Notes under the pieces: model-generated
The model's database searches: none
What the model saw: the letters and a program-made list of their open reading frames with translations, nothing else
Told to the model about the DNA's origin: nothing
Made by a program: the position numbers and the translations under genes
Assembly: GCF_000023025.1 (NCBI RefSeq)
Contig: NC_012997.1
Span: 4,275,125 to 4,339,124, forward strand
Direction of reading: 5' to 3'
Length of the DNA: 64,000 nt
Origin: Teredinibacter turnerae T7901
GTDB lineage: Bacteria > Pseudomonadota > Gammaproteobacteria > Pseudomonadales > Cellvibrionaceae
Part shown: piece by piece, positions 36,257 to 45,416 of the stretch
How the letters are laid out: each line of letters begins with the position of its first letter
How positions within the stretch are numbered: the first letter of the stretch is position 1

Positions 36257-37273
36257 ATGACTTTTTCCACAACTGCCATGAGTATGGAAAGCAAACTAAC
36301 CAGTATTATTTACCAACACCTCACAGGGTTCGAAATAAAGTGCATTAAAGATATGGGCCTTTTTCCATTTGGCACGTCGAGCACACTGGTTCGGGATCTC
36401 ATGGATGATCTGCAAGCGTTTGCAGAAAAAGATCCGGCTGCCGGCGGCCGATTGGACCTACTTTTGGAGAACTCTTCATCATTTTTGGCGATTGTATATT
36501 ACCGTATCGCCCACTTTTTCTGGCTAGCCGGCGCGCATGAGCCTGGCATGGAACATTTGGCGGTAAGGATCTCTGAAGTCAGTAAACGGACTTTGGGAAT
36601 CGATATCCATCACGCGGCCCGTATTGGTAAACGGTTCGTATTGGATCACGCCTTCGGTACCGTCATTGGCGAAACCTGCTGTATTGGCAAAGATTGCTAT
36701 ATCCTCGGCGGCGTTATTCTCGGCGCTTACGGCATCTCGGGCAATGCATCAAACAAGCGCCACCCAACGCTTGGGGATCGCGTGCAGATCGGCTCTAACG
36801 CGCGCCTTCTCGGCCCTATCGATATTGGTGACGATGTTTTTATCAGCCCCAATTGCGTCGTCACAAAAAGTATTCCCGCTGGAACACGGGTTTCTATTGT
36901 CAACCAAATCCAGATTAATAAATCCCACCTGCCCGCACAGCCACCGTTTACGAAAGTGTATGGCTCGCTGGTGCATCAAAATGAAGTTGTACTGCTATGC
37001 AACGGTTTTACTCGATTGTCGGCTAGCATAGTTGACAACAACCACACAGAAATATCCGCAATTAACGTTATTCCCCAGTCCTCTCACGAGCATGTGGTTG
37101 TGTTAAAAATGGAACTCGTAGAAGATATTGATCACTCCAGTTATGCGGAACCGCTACACCTGCAACTAAAGGACGATGGACACGAAATAACGTTAATCAG
37201 CCCGCCACAGTTGACCCATATGCTGCGTAACATGACCATAAATGCGAAAGGACGATTAAATGAGTCTGCATGA
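36257..37273 (+). CDS. serine-acetyltransferase-like hexapeptide protein with an extra C-terminal domain
   Basis: 338 residues. A helical N-terminal part (about 1-110) precedes a left-handed beta-helix (about 112-210) with the CysE core GIDIHHAARIGKRFVLDHAFGTVIGE, a KRHPTLGDRVQIGSNARLLG block and IGDDVFISPNCVV. The His in LDHAFG and that in KRHP match catalytic positions of CysE. It would acetylate serine (or a related hydroxy-amino acid) to make the substrate for the adjacent cysteine-synthase-like enzyme. After the hexapeptide domain a ~120-residue region (about 220-338) has no counterpart in CysE and I do not recognise it. ATG choices at residues 8 and 10 are possible. Confidence 0.82.
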   Translation: MTFSTTAMSMESKLTSIIYQHLTGFEIKCIKDMGLFPFGTSSTLVRDLMDDLQAFAEKDPAAGGRLDLLLENSSSFLAIVYYRIAHFFWLAGAHEPGMEHLAVRISEVSKRTLGIDIHHAARIGKRFVLDHAFGTVIGETCCIGKDCYILGGVILGAYGISGNASNKRHPTLGDRVQIGSNARLLGPIDIGDDVFISPNCVVTKSIPAGTRVSIVNQIQINKSHLPAQPPFTKVYGSLVHQNEVVLLCNGFTRLSASIVDNNHTEISAINVIPQSSHEHVVVLKMELVEDIDHSSYAEPLHLQLKDDGHEITLISPPQLTHMLRNMTINAKGRLNESA

Positions 37274-37988
37274 ATTAGTCACCCACCCCATCTACGATGA
37301 CGAACCTTACAGTAAAACGCTGGAAGCCAGTTTGCTTGCAATTAAAGAGAATTTCGCACTTTTTGATAAAACCATTTTTTATCCGCTTGGTGGCGGTCAG
37401 CCTGGCGATACGGGCACCCTTGAGTTTCCCGACGGCACCAGCCGAAACGTCACCAATACCTACCGGGATAGAGAGCAGACCCAACAAATCTGGCTGGAGC
37501 TGGACACACCGCTGAGCGAGGAACACATTGGTCTCTCTGCTTTACAAACGCTGAACTGGGATCGTCGTTACCGCCACATGCAATTTCACACGTGCCTGCA
37601 TCTGTTATGTGCGCTGGTTGATGCTCCTGTAACTGGCTGCAATATCAGTGAAGACAAAGCGCGCCTGGACTTCGACCTGCCTGAGCCTAGTGTTACTAAA
37701 GAAGGGATTACCGAAGAACTCAACGCCCTGATTCAAAAAGCCGCGGCCGTCACACCCGCAAGCATTACCCCAGAAGAACTTGCCAGTAACACAGACCTGA
37801 TAAAGTCCGCCGACGTCGCCCCACCCGCCTACAATGGCCGCATTCGACTCGTAAAAATCGAGGGAATCGACACCCAACCCTGCGGCGGAACCCATGTAAA
37901 AACCACCAGTGAAATAAATACCGTGGTATGTACGAAAATTAAAAAAGTGAGTAAAAGCAATCGACGGATTGAAATCAGTTGGAGGTGA
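37260..37988 (+). CDS. AlaX-type alanyl-tRNA editing protein
   Basis: 242 residues matching free-standing editing domains of alanyl-tRNA synthetase: GGGQPGDTG (44-52), the zinc motif HTCLH (His110, His114) and QPCGGTHV (Cys208, His212). AlaX hydrolyses Ser or Gly wrongly attached to tRNA-Ala. It overlaps the preceding gene by 14 bases. A tRNA-deacylase inside a cysteine-type biosynthesis operon is unexpected. I suggest it clears tRNAs charged with the pathway product or an intermediate, a self-protection role, or that the fold has been reused on a biosynthetic substrate. Confidence 0.85.
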   Translation: MSLHELVTHPIYDDEPYSKTLEASLLAIKENFALFDKTIFYPLGGGQPGDTGTLEFPDGTSRNVTNTYRDREQTQQIWLELDTPLSEEHIGLSALQTLNWDRRYRHMQFHTCLHLLCALVDAPVTGCNISEDKARLDFDLPEPSVTKEGITEELNALIQKAAAVTPASITPEELASNTDLIKSADVAPPAYNGRIRLVKIEGIDTQPCGGTHVKTTSEINTVVCTKIKKVSKSNRRIEISWR

Positions 37989-38662
37989 GAGCCTGCCAGT
38001 TTTTATCAAAAATACGATGCGGATACGCAGTAGGATCAAAATCGACTAATCACATTCCCAGGTATTTTTGTCACTTCGCATGGATGAATTAATTGGCCGA
38101 TAGGCATTTAGTTAATCGAAAAACTATAGTTTGAAGGATATTAGAGGGAGCGAGATATCCGAAGGTACATCCCTGCCGATTCGACAATTTAGGGTACACG
38201 CTCTTCACATTCAGGCGAGGCTACAACGGCGATCCAGCCAATTAAACCAGCACTCTTAATGGAATCGAGCTAGGTATAAAAAAGCCGCGGCAAGCTTATT
38301 TGGCGAGGCTTTTTAAAATTTGCCCTAAGATGTGCCTGAAAAATTCGGGCACTACGAATGTAATGTGAGTATTTGTGGATTATAGGAAAACATTATAAAA
38401 ATACCTGCCTACACCCACCTAACTCCAGTCATTTTTATCAAAAACCTATAAGCTATTTCATAGGGAAAGTTTATAAAAATCCCTAGATTGACTAATTTCT
38501 ACCTAATCATATCCCAGCCAAACTATTCAGCAAGGTTAAATTCCCCCTCGCCGGGGTTAATGCATTTGATGAGAGGCCCAGCGCTCGACCTGTTTGAGCC
38601 CAGGTTAACTCAGGCTACTTTTCAATCAATTACGTTAACCATGCTTAACTCCGCGTAATTCT
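37989..38662. other. AT-rich spacer between the sulfur operon and the hsd island
   Basis: 674 bases without a supported gene. It contains a terminator-like hairpin (38279-38314), a 13-bp direct repeat TTTTTATCAAAAA at 38000-38012 and 38432-38444, and the inverted repeat TAGGGA (38461-38466) / TCCCTA (38480-38485). The repeats may be left from insertion of the neighbouring island. Confidence 0.5.
38279..38314. terminator. possible bidirectional terminator
   Basis: AAAAAGCC (38279-38286) pairs with GGCTTTTT (38307-38314) around a 20-base partly paired loop. The stem ends in an A run and a T run. It could end the sulfur operon (plus) or the hsd operon (minus). Modest stability. Confidence 0.45.
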
Positions 38663-41600
38663 TCACCCATAAATGGGCGATGGCAGTTCGGGGTACGCCC
38701 GATATATGTGAAGAAACACCCTTTCAGTGATATCTGAAATCTCATCATCTTCATATTGCGCAACGGGCAACCCTGTTCTATCGTCGTAGAGAAAATCAAA
38801 TATCTGCTGCTTCACCGCATCGCGAGTCGATTCTTTCTGCTGCCAGTTCGCAACTTTCAGCCGCTCTGCCTTTAGCGTTTCCAGCAAAGTAGTGGCAACC
38901 TGTTTTATCTTGGCAATCTCATTTGGCTGCAAATTCTGCTTACTAAGGAGATCAAACAATACCAAGGACTCTTCATCTAGGCCTTCTCTGATAGCGCGCT
39001 TCTCCTCATGAGAAAGCTCTTCATTGAGCTTTAACAGCGCCTCAAAAGTTTTTTCGATAACAACGCGATCCTTTTCCTGGTTATATTCCTTAACCAATTT
39101 TTCGTAGTGCTCTTGATAATCCGTACGTAGCGGGTTCTGCATCATAAGCCGGGCCAGCTTCTTCTCAACCGCAGCTTTCAGCGATTGCACTGTTGTATTC
39201 TTTCGCTCTGACCGGGAAAATTCCTGACGAAGCTTCTCAAAATCGATCTTGCTGATATCGTAAACTCGATCACCATCCGGTTTTGGTTCTTTGATTTTAC
39301 GTGAAGTATCGATGCTACCGTCAACAATCTCGTACAGCTCTTTCATGATGTCGGAGATGTCGGCTATCTCTTTATCTGCCTGCAAACTCTTGTAGAGTAT
39401 GTTTATTGCATCGCGCATATCACGATAGCCATTAACGCCCGGCACGTTAATGCAGGCTTTAAACTTGTTGAATACCTCTCTGGCCATCACTTCGAAACGC
39501 TTCCGTGTTTCGTCATTTTGATTGATGATTTCCTTGGCCTGCGCTATCGCTGCATTTTTGGCAAAGCCTGTTTCTGTATTAATCCGGCTTATCTCAAAAC
39601 CATGCTTTCGTAAAAACTCAGCAACCAAACTGATCGATTCATTAAGGCTCTCCAGTAACTCCTCATTGGGCTTGGCGGGTTCATTTTCGCCCTCACCGCT
39701 GTCGTGACCTTCGTCGCCAGCACCGGCGAAGGTCGCCAGCGCTTTACGCAGGTTTTTCAGTATGCCGCAATAATCCACGATTAAACCATTGTTTTTGCCT
39801 TCCGCTACCCGATTTGCCCTGGCAATGGCTTGCATCAAGGTATGCGCCTTCAACGGCTTGTCTAAATAGAGGGTGGAAAGTGTTGGCACATCAAAGCCGG
39901 TTAACCACATGGCACACACGAATGCCACTCTGAATGGGTGCTCGCTGGATTTAAAGGCTTCTTCCATGTCTAGTCGAGAGCCATCAACCAGTTCAAATCC
40001 GGCTTTGAGCAACTGGCGGTGAGGCTTGATATCCAGCCCCCATTTTTCGAACTTGGCAACTTCGCCTTGCTCTTCACTAACCACAACTGCCATCAGCGTT
40101 TCTTTCATCCACACCAATTGGCGCCCTTGCCAGGCCATGTCCTGCTCATCCGTAGCCGACGCAAGTGCTTTTTCTTTGGTTTTAATCTCCTGCTGCCAGT
40201 AAAAATCAATCAACTTATGCATCCGTACACAAGTGATCTTGTCGAGGCACACAAGCATTGCCTTGCCGGTTTCCCAAGCGTTGGCATAGTGAGCCACAAA
40301 GTCACGCGCTATCTGATCCAGTCGACTGGTTGCAGTGATAATGTGATAATCACGCTTCAGCTCTCTCTCCAACCTTTGCTGAACGTCTACATCTTCAATT
40401 TCCAACTGATCCAGCTTTTCCGCTATGCGCTCATTGATGCCTTTGGGGTCCGCAACCGTATGCTCGTTACCATCTTCATCGGTAAACATCAATTCTTCAC
40501 CACGGGCATCGTAGTACAAGGGCACTGTCGCCTTATCCTCAACGGCCCTCTGGAAATCATAGGTGGAGATGTAATCACCAAAAACCTTCTTAGTTATCTC
40601 ATCATCTTTGAATAGTGGCGTTCCGGTGAAGCCGATAAAACTGGCATTGGGCAAGGCGTTGCGCATGTTTAGCGACAAGGTGCCATATTGCGTGCGGTGA
40701 GCTTCGTCGGTGATGACGATAATGTCGTCACGCTCGGAATAAGGCTTTTTGGGGTCGACCTTATCGTTAAATTTTTGAATGAGAGTGAACACAACGGCTT
40801 TTTGCTGGCCGATCAGCGCCTTGAGGTCTTTCTCGCTATCCGCTCGGCAGGGGTCTTTATCGTTATCGACCAAGCCACAACCTGCAAAGGTTTTATAAAT
40901 TTGCGTGTCTAAATCCTCGCGGTCGGTTAGCACCACAAAGGTATAGTTGCCTCCTAACTTTCGATGGACCATCTGGGCGAAAAATACTATCGAATAGGAC
41001 TTTCCAGAACCCTGAGTGTGCCAGAAAACTCCCAGTTTACCCAAGCGTTTACCCCGATTGGCAACGGCATCAATTGCACGACTAACGCCGAGGTATTGAT
41101 GATTACGGGCAACGATTTTCATCAAACGACCAGAACTCTGGTCAAACAAGGTGAAGTTTTCGAAGATGTCCATAAGGTTAGTCTTGGAACAGGTTCCCTT
41201 CAGCAAGGTCTCCATATCCACCACGCCTGGTTCATTCTCTTTCAATCGCTTCCAGTCATTGAAATGCTCAAATTTACTGGAAACGGAGCCAATCTTGGCG
41301 TCAATGCCATTGCCCAAGATAATAAAGGCGTTGTGATAAAACAGGTGCGGGACGGTGTCTTTGTAGTCCGCAAGATTTTGCTCATAGGCCGCACGAATAT
41401 CCTTGTGAACGTTTTTCACCTCCATAAACAGCAGCGGAATACCGTTTACAAAGCCGACAAGGTCTGCTCTTCGACGATAAATTTCGCCTTTGATCCAAAA
41501 CTCTCGCACTAGCAAAAAATGATTGTTTTCGTAGTTGTCGAAATCAAACAGGCGAAGACGCCTCTTTACACGCTCACCTTTGTCGTTGTGGAAGCTCACC

Positions 41601-41905
41601 TCCACCCCATTCTTATGGAGGGAATACTTCTCCTTATTGACAGCAACAATATTGGTGGACAATGGCGTTTCACAGACCACGCGCAAAGCCTCTTGGTAGG
41701 CGATGTCGGGCAGGTCTGGGTTTAGCTCAATCAGTTTCGCGCCCAAATAACGCGTTAACACAACCTCCTGCTCTGACAGCCGACCTAAATCACCTTCCTG
41801 GCCCAGTTTTTCATACATGCCCAGGACAGATTCATCCCATTGCAACTGATTCAGCAAGTAGTCAGCGGTGACTTCCTGAACCAGGGTTTCTTCTGTCATG
41901 GCCAT
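38663..41905 (-). CDS. hsdR: type I restriction enzyme subunit R
   Basis: 1080 residues, normal for HsdR. N-terminal PD-(D/E)xK nuclease with ADLVGFVNGIPLLFMEVKN, then a superfamily 2 helicase/translocase with FWHTQGSGKSYS (Walker A) and VITDEAHRTQYG (DEAH box). The C-terminal helical region binds the methylase complex. It is the last gene of a six-gene operon, 12 bases after a dprA-like gene. It cleaves foreign DNA at a distance from unmodified sites. The reading frame is intact. Confidence 0.95.
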   Translation of the reverse strand: MAMTEETLVQEVTADYLLNQLQWDESVLGMYEKLGQEGDLGRLSEQEVVLTRYLGAKLIELNPDLPDIAYQEALRVVCETPLSTNIVAVNKEKYSLHKNGVEVSFHNDKGERVKRRLRLFDFDNYENNHFLLVREFWIKGEIYRRRADLVGFVNGIPLLFMEVKNVHKDIRAAYEQNLADYKDTVPHLFYHNAFIILGNGIDAKIGSVSSKFEHFNDWKRLKENEPGVVDMETLLKGTCSKTNLMDIFENFTLFDQSSGRLMKIVARNHQYLGVSRAIDAVANRGKRLGKLGVFWHTQGSGKSYSIVFFAQMVHRKLGGNYTFVVLTDREDLDTQIYKTFAGCGLVDNDKDPCRADSEKDLKALIGQQKAVVFTLIQKFNDKVDPKKPYSERDDIIVITDEAHRTQYGTLSLNMRNALPNASFIGFTGTPLFKDDEITKKVFGDYISTYDFQRAVEDKATVPLYYDARGEELMFTDEDGNEHTVADPKGINERIAEKLDQLEIEDVDVQQRLERELKRDYHIITATSRLDQIARDFVAHYANAWETGKAMLVCLDKITCVRMHKLIDFYWQQEIKTKEKALASATDEQDMAWQGRQLVWMKETLMAVVVSEEQGEVAKFEKWGLDIKPHRQLLKAGFELVDGSRLDMEEAFKSSEHPFRVAFVCAMWLTGFDVPTLSTLYLDKPLKAHTLMQAIARANRVAEGKNNGLIVDYCGILKNLRKALATFAGAGDEGHDSGEGENEPAKPNEELLESLNESISLVAEFLRKHGFEISRINTETGFAKNAAIAQAKEIINQNDETRKRFEVMAREVFNKFKACINVPGVNGYRDMRDAINILYKSLQADKEIADISDIMKELYEIVDGSIDTSRKIKEPKPDGDRVYDISKIDFEKLRQEFSRSERKNTTVQSLKAAVEKKLARLMMQNPLRTDYQEHYEKLVKEYNQEKDRVVIEKTFEALLKLNEELSHEEKRAIREGLDEESLVLFDLLSKQNLQPNEIAKIKQVATTLLETLKAERLKVANWQQKESTRDAVKQQIFDFLYDDRTGLPVAQYEDDEISDITERVFLHIYRAYPELPSPIYG

Positions 41906-41917
41906 AAGTAAATCCCT

Positions 41918-43306
41918 CTATTTCTTGTTCTTAACTTGATAGCGTACGGGACGATTGAGCTTGCCGAGTAAACCCTCTTCTTCGGCACGCTTTAGCCATT
42001 CAGTTAATTGAGACTTGTGAAGCTGTGTGCTTTCAATCAGCGCTTCAGCGGTTACTGGCTTTTTAGCCAAATATTGTAGTTCGGAGACAAACAGCTGATA
42101 GAAATCGACAGAGCCTGATGAGGCAGCTTCACTTTCGGCAGTCTGCTCTGAATTTACAACATTGTATGCCTGATTTTCGTTAACGGCACTCTCGATTTCT
42201 GACTCAACAACTTCCTTTTTATGGTCAGGTTCAATCTCAGGGTCAGACTCAGTCTCAGCAAAAAACTTGGGCTGTGCAGGCGTGGAAAAGAGATCGCCCA
42301 TTTGTTCCTGCACCTGATTCGCACGCCCACCGTCATTACACATTAATTGCGCAATCCTGAAAGCTTGAGTATCAGCCTCCAACCAACGACCACCTTTGGT
42401 GACCAAATCGGCATTGGCCGCATCTTTGTCCGTTGTCTGCTTAACCCACAGCGGCACCCATGCCTTTTTCAGATTTTCTTCTGCTCCGCTGAGCGTACCG
42501 CCCTTTTTGCCCGAGTGAATCACCAATGAGCTGTCAGCCAGGCAATAGATGTATTTGTTGCGGGCCATGGCATTTCCAGCACTGAATCCTGCCTCGGGAT
42601 AAAAAGGCGATACCAACACGGCATGATCATCCATCAAGCCTTTACGCCACTTAATGCTGGTCGCTGATTTTAGCAGGCTATCGGCCATCACGCCGATCAC
42701 CACACCACCTTGTTTCATAGCACCCAGCATTGCCGTTTCATCGACACCCCGAGCACCACCAGAGACAATGGCAATACCCTCTTTTGCTGCTTTCGCACCC
42801 ACTTGCTCGGTAAAAGCCAAATCAGCCTCACTGGCATTGCGCGAGCCAATAACCGCCAAGCCTCCGGCATTCAACAAGGCTTTGTTACCACAACCAAACA
42901 GCACTGGGGGGGAATCAGTTTTTAGCCTCTGCTTTAAGCGTTTGGGATATTCTGGATCAGAGCGGGTCACCACCCAGAGGCCAGCCCGCTGCCATTTTTC
43001 CATGGCCAGTGCGAGGCTGTGGCCACGGTTCAGCAAAGCAATAATTCGCTCCGCACCGATACGCGCATCATGCCAACCTTGCAGCAAGGCTTTCGGGTCG
43101 GTTACCAACAGGTCTGCTGGTGTGGTGGATTTTTCCTTTAACCACAAGGCAAACCGCCCCCATTCCGCGTTAGTCAGCGGTTTTGCGCTTTCGCTACTGG
43201 CTTTTGAAAAATAGCTGGTTAGCAGCAAGGTCGCTTGCGCTGTGGGGGATAAAGAGCTTTCAGCCGATAAAGCCCCATCAGCTGAAGAAAAATGAGGTAC
43301 ATTCAT
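41918..43306 (-). CDS. DprA/Smf-like protein in the restriction operon
   Basis: 462 residues. The Rossmann-like DprA core (about 125-340) includes LAVIGSRNASEADLAFTEQVG, IAIVSGGARGVDETAM and ARNKYIYCLADSSLVIHSGKKGGTL. After an acidic linker (about 350-395), a C-terminal winged helix (KPVTAEALIESTQLHKSQLTEWL) follows. Classical DprA loads RecA on single-stranded DNA during transformation. Here it sits between recQ-like and hsdR genes, overlapping the recQ-like gene by four bases. In the reported ShosTA defence pair a DprA-like protein is the antitoxin of a phosphoribosyltransferase-domain toxin; the pairing here is reminiscent. Confidence 0.85.
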   Translation of the reverse strand: MNVPHFSSADGALSAESSLSPTAQATLLLTSYFSKASSESAKPLTNAEWGRFALWLKEKSTTPADLLVTDPKALLQGWHDARIGAERIIALLNRGHSLALAMEKWQRAGLWVVTRSDPEYPKRLKQRLKTDSPPVLFGCGNKALLNAGGLAVIGSRNASEADLAFTEQVGAKAAKEGIAIVSGGARGVDETAMLGAMKQGGVVIGVMADSLLKSATSIKWRKGLMDDHAVLVSPFYPEAGFSAGNAMARNKYIYCLADSSLVIHSGKKGGTLSGAEENLKKAWVPLWVKQTTDKDAANADLVTKGGRWLEADTQAFRIAQLMCNDGGRANQVQEQMGDLFSTPAQPKFFAETESDPEIEPDHKKEVVESEIESAVNENQAYNVVNSEQTAESEAASSGSVDFYQLFVSELQYLAKKPVTAEALIESTQLHKSQLTEWLKRAEEEGLLGKLNRPVRYQVKNKK

Positions 43307-45408
43307 GAGTCTTTCACCGAAGATGAAGCCAGAGCAACGGGGAAAACCACACCGCTGCCTGCTTGCTGTAAGAGTGCCGCGATGACCGTTAGCGTCCAGC
43401 CGGAATCCACTATGTCATCTACTAACAGAACTGGTTGCCCCTGATAAAGCTGAGTTACAGCAAACGCGCCATCCAGATTGCGGCATTGGTGGAAGCGATT
43501 CTGCTGACCTTTTTGAGGCTGGTTGTCTTTCACTTTGCTAACTGCACCCATAAACGGCAAGCCCAATCGTGCAGCCAGACGACGCGCAAACTCCGGTACC
43601 AATTCAGGATGATTCAACGAAGGTACGCAACACACCCACTGAGGATCTGGGTCGGGCTGCCAGCGCTCTCGAATCATTTCTGCCATGGCTTCAACCAATT
43701 CATCACCGAAACGCCCGGCATGCTTATTATCCGCTACCGTCCGCCCCCAGCCGGCATCACCCCAGCGGGATAAAACACGGCCTTCCTGGGCGCGAAGTTG
43801 CTGGGGCAAATTGCCGCGAAAGCCGTATTCCAGAAAGGCATTGGCCGCCACCTGTGCTTTTGGAGTGATCACCATTTCCGCGTGCTTTAGGAAGGTGACT
43901 GCGCGATGGGCCAAAGCGGGATCAATCGCTGCATTGAGAAGAGGCTGCCCCAAGCAAGACGAACATTTGCCGCAAGGCGTAGGATCGAGATCGTCCAGCG
44001 CCCGGCGTAAAAATGTCATTTTGCAGCCAGCATCATCCAGATACGCCTGAACCTCTTGCCATTCCTGCACACGCTGCCCGGTTAAGTGAGAAATTCGGGC
44101 ATGATCCATTTGATAGCGAACAGGGGTTCTGACCCAGCGGCTACCGTCTTTGATCACAGGAGCCGGGTTTTCCACGCTCAGCAGCTTCAGCACTTTCTCA
44201 ATCTGACCGTGGCGCAGGTTGGTTTGCTCTTCAATGCTGCGAATCGACAAACCGTCGCTTTGTTCCAGCACCTGCAAAATCTCATTCACCTGAGCTTCTG
44301 ACGGAAAGGCCGAATCGCGGAAAAATTCGTGAATATCCTGATCTTCCACACCCGACATCAACACACCAACCGCATGAGCAATGCCACGCCCGGCACGGCC
44401 CACCTGCTGGTAATAGGCAACGATAGAACCCGGCGCTTGATAGTGGATTACAAAGCTTAAATCCGGCTTGTCGTAACCCATGCCCAATGCCGTGGTGGCT
44501 ACCAATACTTTTAACTGGTTGATGAGCAGCAACTCCTCTAGGTGCTGGCGGTAGGAGTTACTGTTTTCAAAGCCATCGGCTTCAACGCTGCCGTGGTAAG
44601 CCTTAGCGTCAATACCATTGCCGCTTAACCACTGTGCCACTTGTTCTGCACTATCCACAGTTGAAGTGTAAACAATGCCCGTGCCTGGCAAGGTAGGGAT
44701 CACCTGGGCTAACCAGGCCAAGCGGGACGCCTGATCCGGCAGCACCATGGTTTGTAATCCGAGGCTTTCCCGGGTTAAAGGGCCACGGTGAATTTGAATA
44801 TTTCCAAGCTGAGTTTGAATATCCGCAACGACACGGTTATTCGCCGTTGCTGTAGTACCCAACACCGGCGTGTTGGCGGGCAACTGGCGAAGAATATTCA
44901 CGATGCGGCGGTAATCCGGGCGAAAATCATGGCCCCAGTCAGAAATACAGTGTGCTTCATCAATCACCATCAGGGCGATGCGGTCGGCAATGGGCTGCAT
45001 CACGGTTTCGATAAAGGTGTCGTTAGCCAATCGCTCAGGGGAAATCAGCAAACAGTCGATTTGATTATTCAGAATGCGCTGCGTCACCGCCTGCCAGTCG
45101 TTTTGATTGGTAGAGTTCATGGTCTCCGCAACAATGCCCAAACGCTGCGCTGATTCAATTTGGTTGCGCATCAAGGCCAGCAAGGGGGAAACAATAATGG
45201 TTGGCCCCATACTACGATCACGAAAAATCTTGGTGCTGATAAAGTAAACCGAACTTTTACCCCAACCGGTACGCTGTACCACTAATAGCTTTTGCCGATG
45301 ATTCACCAAGGCATCAATCGCTTCCCATTGCCCATCACGGAATTCGGCAGCGGGGTTAGCTAGCGCTGTTTGCAGTAATCGTTGGGCTTGGGCACGGTTC
45401 ATGATCAC
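43303..45408 (-). CDS. RecQ-type helicase fused to a phosphoribosyltransferase domain
   Basis: 701 residues. Superfamily 2 RecQ helicase core (about 20-365) with a Walker A reading RTGWGKSS, the box IDEAHCISDWGHDFRPDYRR and VGRAGRG motif VI, then a RecQ zinc region (CGKCSSC) and a C-terminal PRTase domain (about 585-695) with the PRPP loop VLLVDDIVDSGWT. The Walker A has Trp where RecQ has Gly (TGGGKS). It lies in the middle of the restriction operon, eight bases after hsdS and overlapping the dprA-like gene. The fusion suggests DNA unwinding coupled to nucleotide metabolism; the exact reaction is unknown. Confidence 0.85.
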   Translation of the reverse strand: MIMNRAQAQRLLQTALANPAAEFRDGQWEAIDALVNHRQKLLVVQRTGWGKSSVYFISTKIFRDRSMGPTIIVSPLLALMRNQIESAQRLGIVAETMNSTNQNDWQAVTQRILNNQIDCLLISPERLANDTFIETVMQPIADRIALMVIDEAHCISDWGHDFRPDYRRIVNILRQLPANTPVLGTTATANNRVVADIQTQLGNIQIHRGPLTRESLGLQTMVLPDQASRLAWLAQVIPTLPGTGIVYTSTVDSAEQVAQWLSGNGIDAKAYHGSVEADGFENSNSYRQHLEELLLINQLKVLVATTALGMGYDKPDLSFVIHYQAPGSIVAYYQQVGRAGRGIAHAVGVLMSGVEDQDIHEFFRDSAFPSEAQVNEILQVLEQSDGLSIRSIEEQTNLRHGQIEKVLKLLSVENPAPVIKDGSRWVRTPVRYQMDHARISHLTGQRVQEWQEVQAYLDDAGCKMTFLRRALDDLDPTPCGKCSSCLGQPLLNAAIDPALAHRAVTFLKHAEMVITPKAQVAANAFLEYGFRGNLPQQLRAQEGRVLSRWGDAGWGRTVADNKHAGRFGDELVEAMAEMIRERWQPDPDPQWVCCVPSLNHPELVPEFARRLAARLGLPFMGAVSKVKDNQPQKGQQNRFHQCRNLDGAFAVTQLYQGQPVLLVDDIVDSGWTLTVIAALLQQAGSGVVFPVALASSSVKDS

Positions 45409-45416
45409 TCCTTGAT

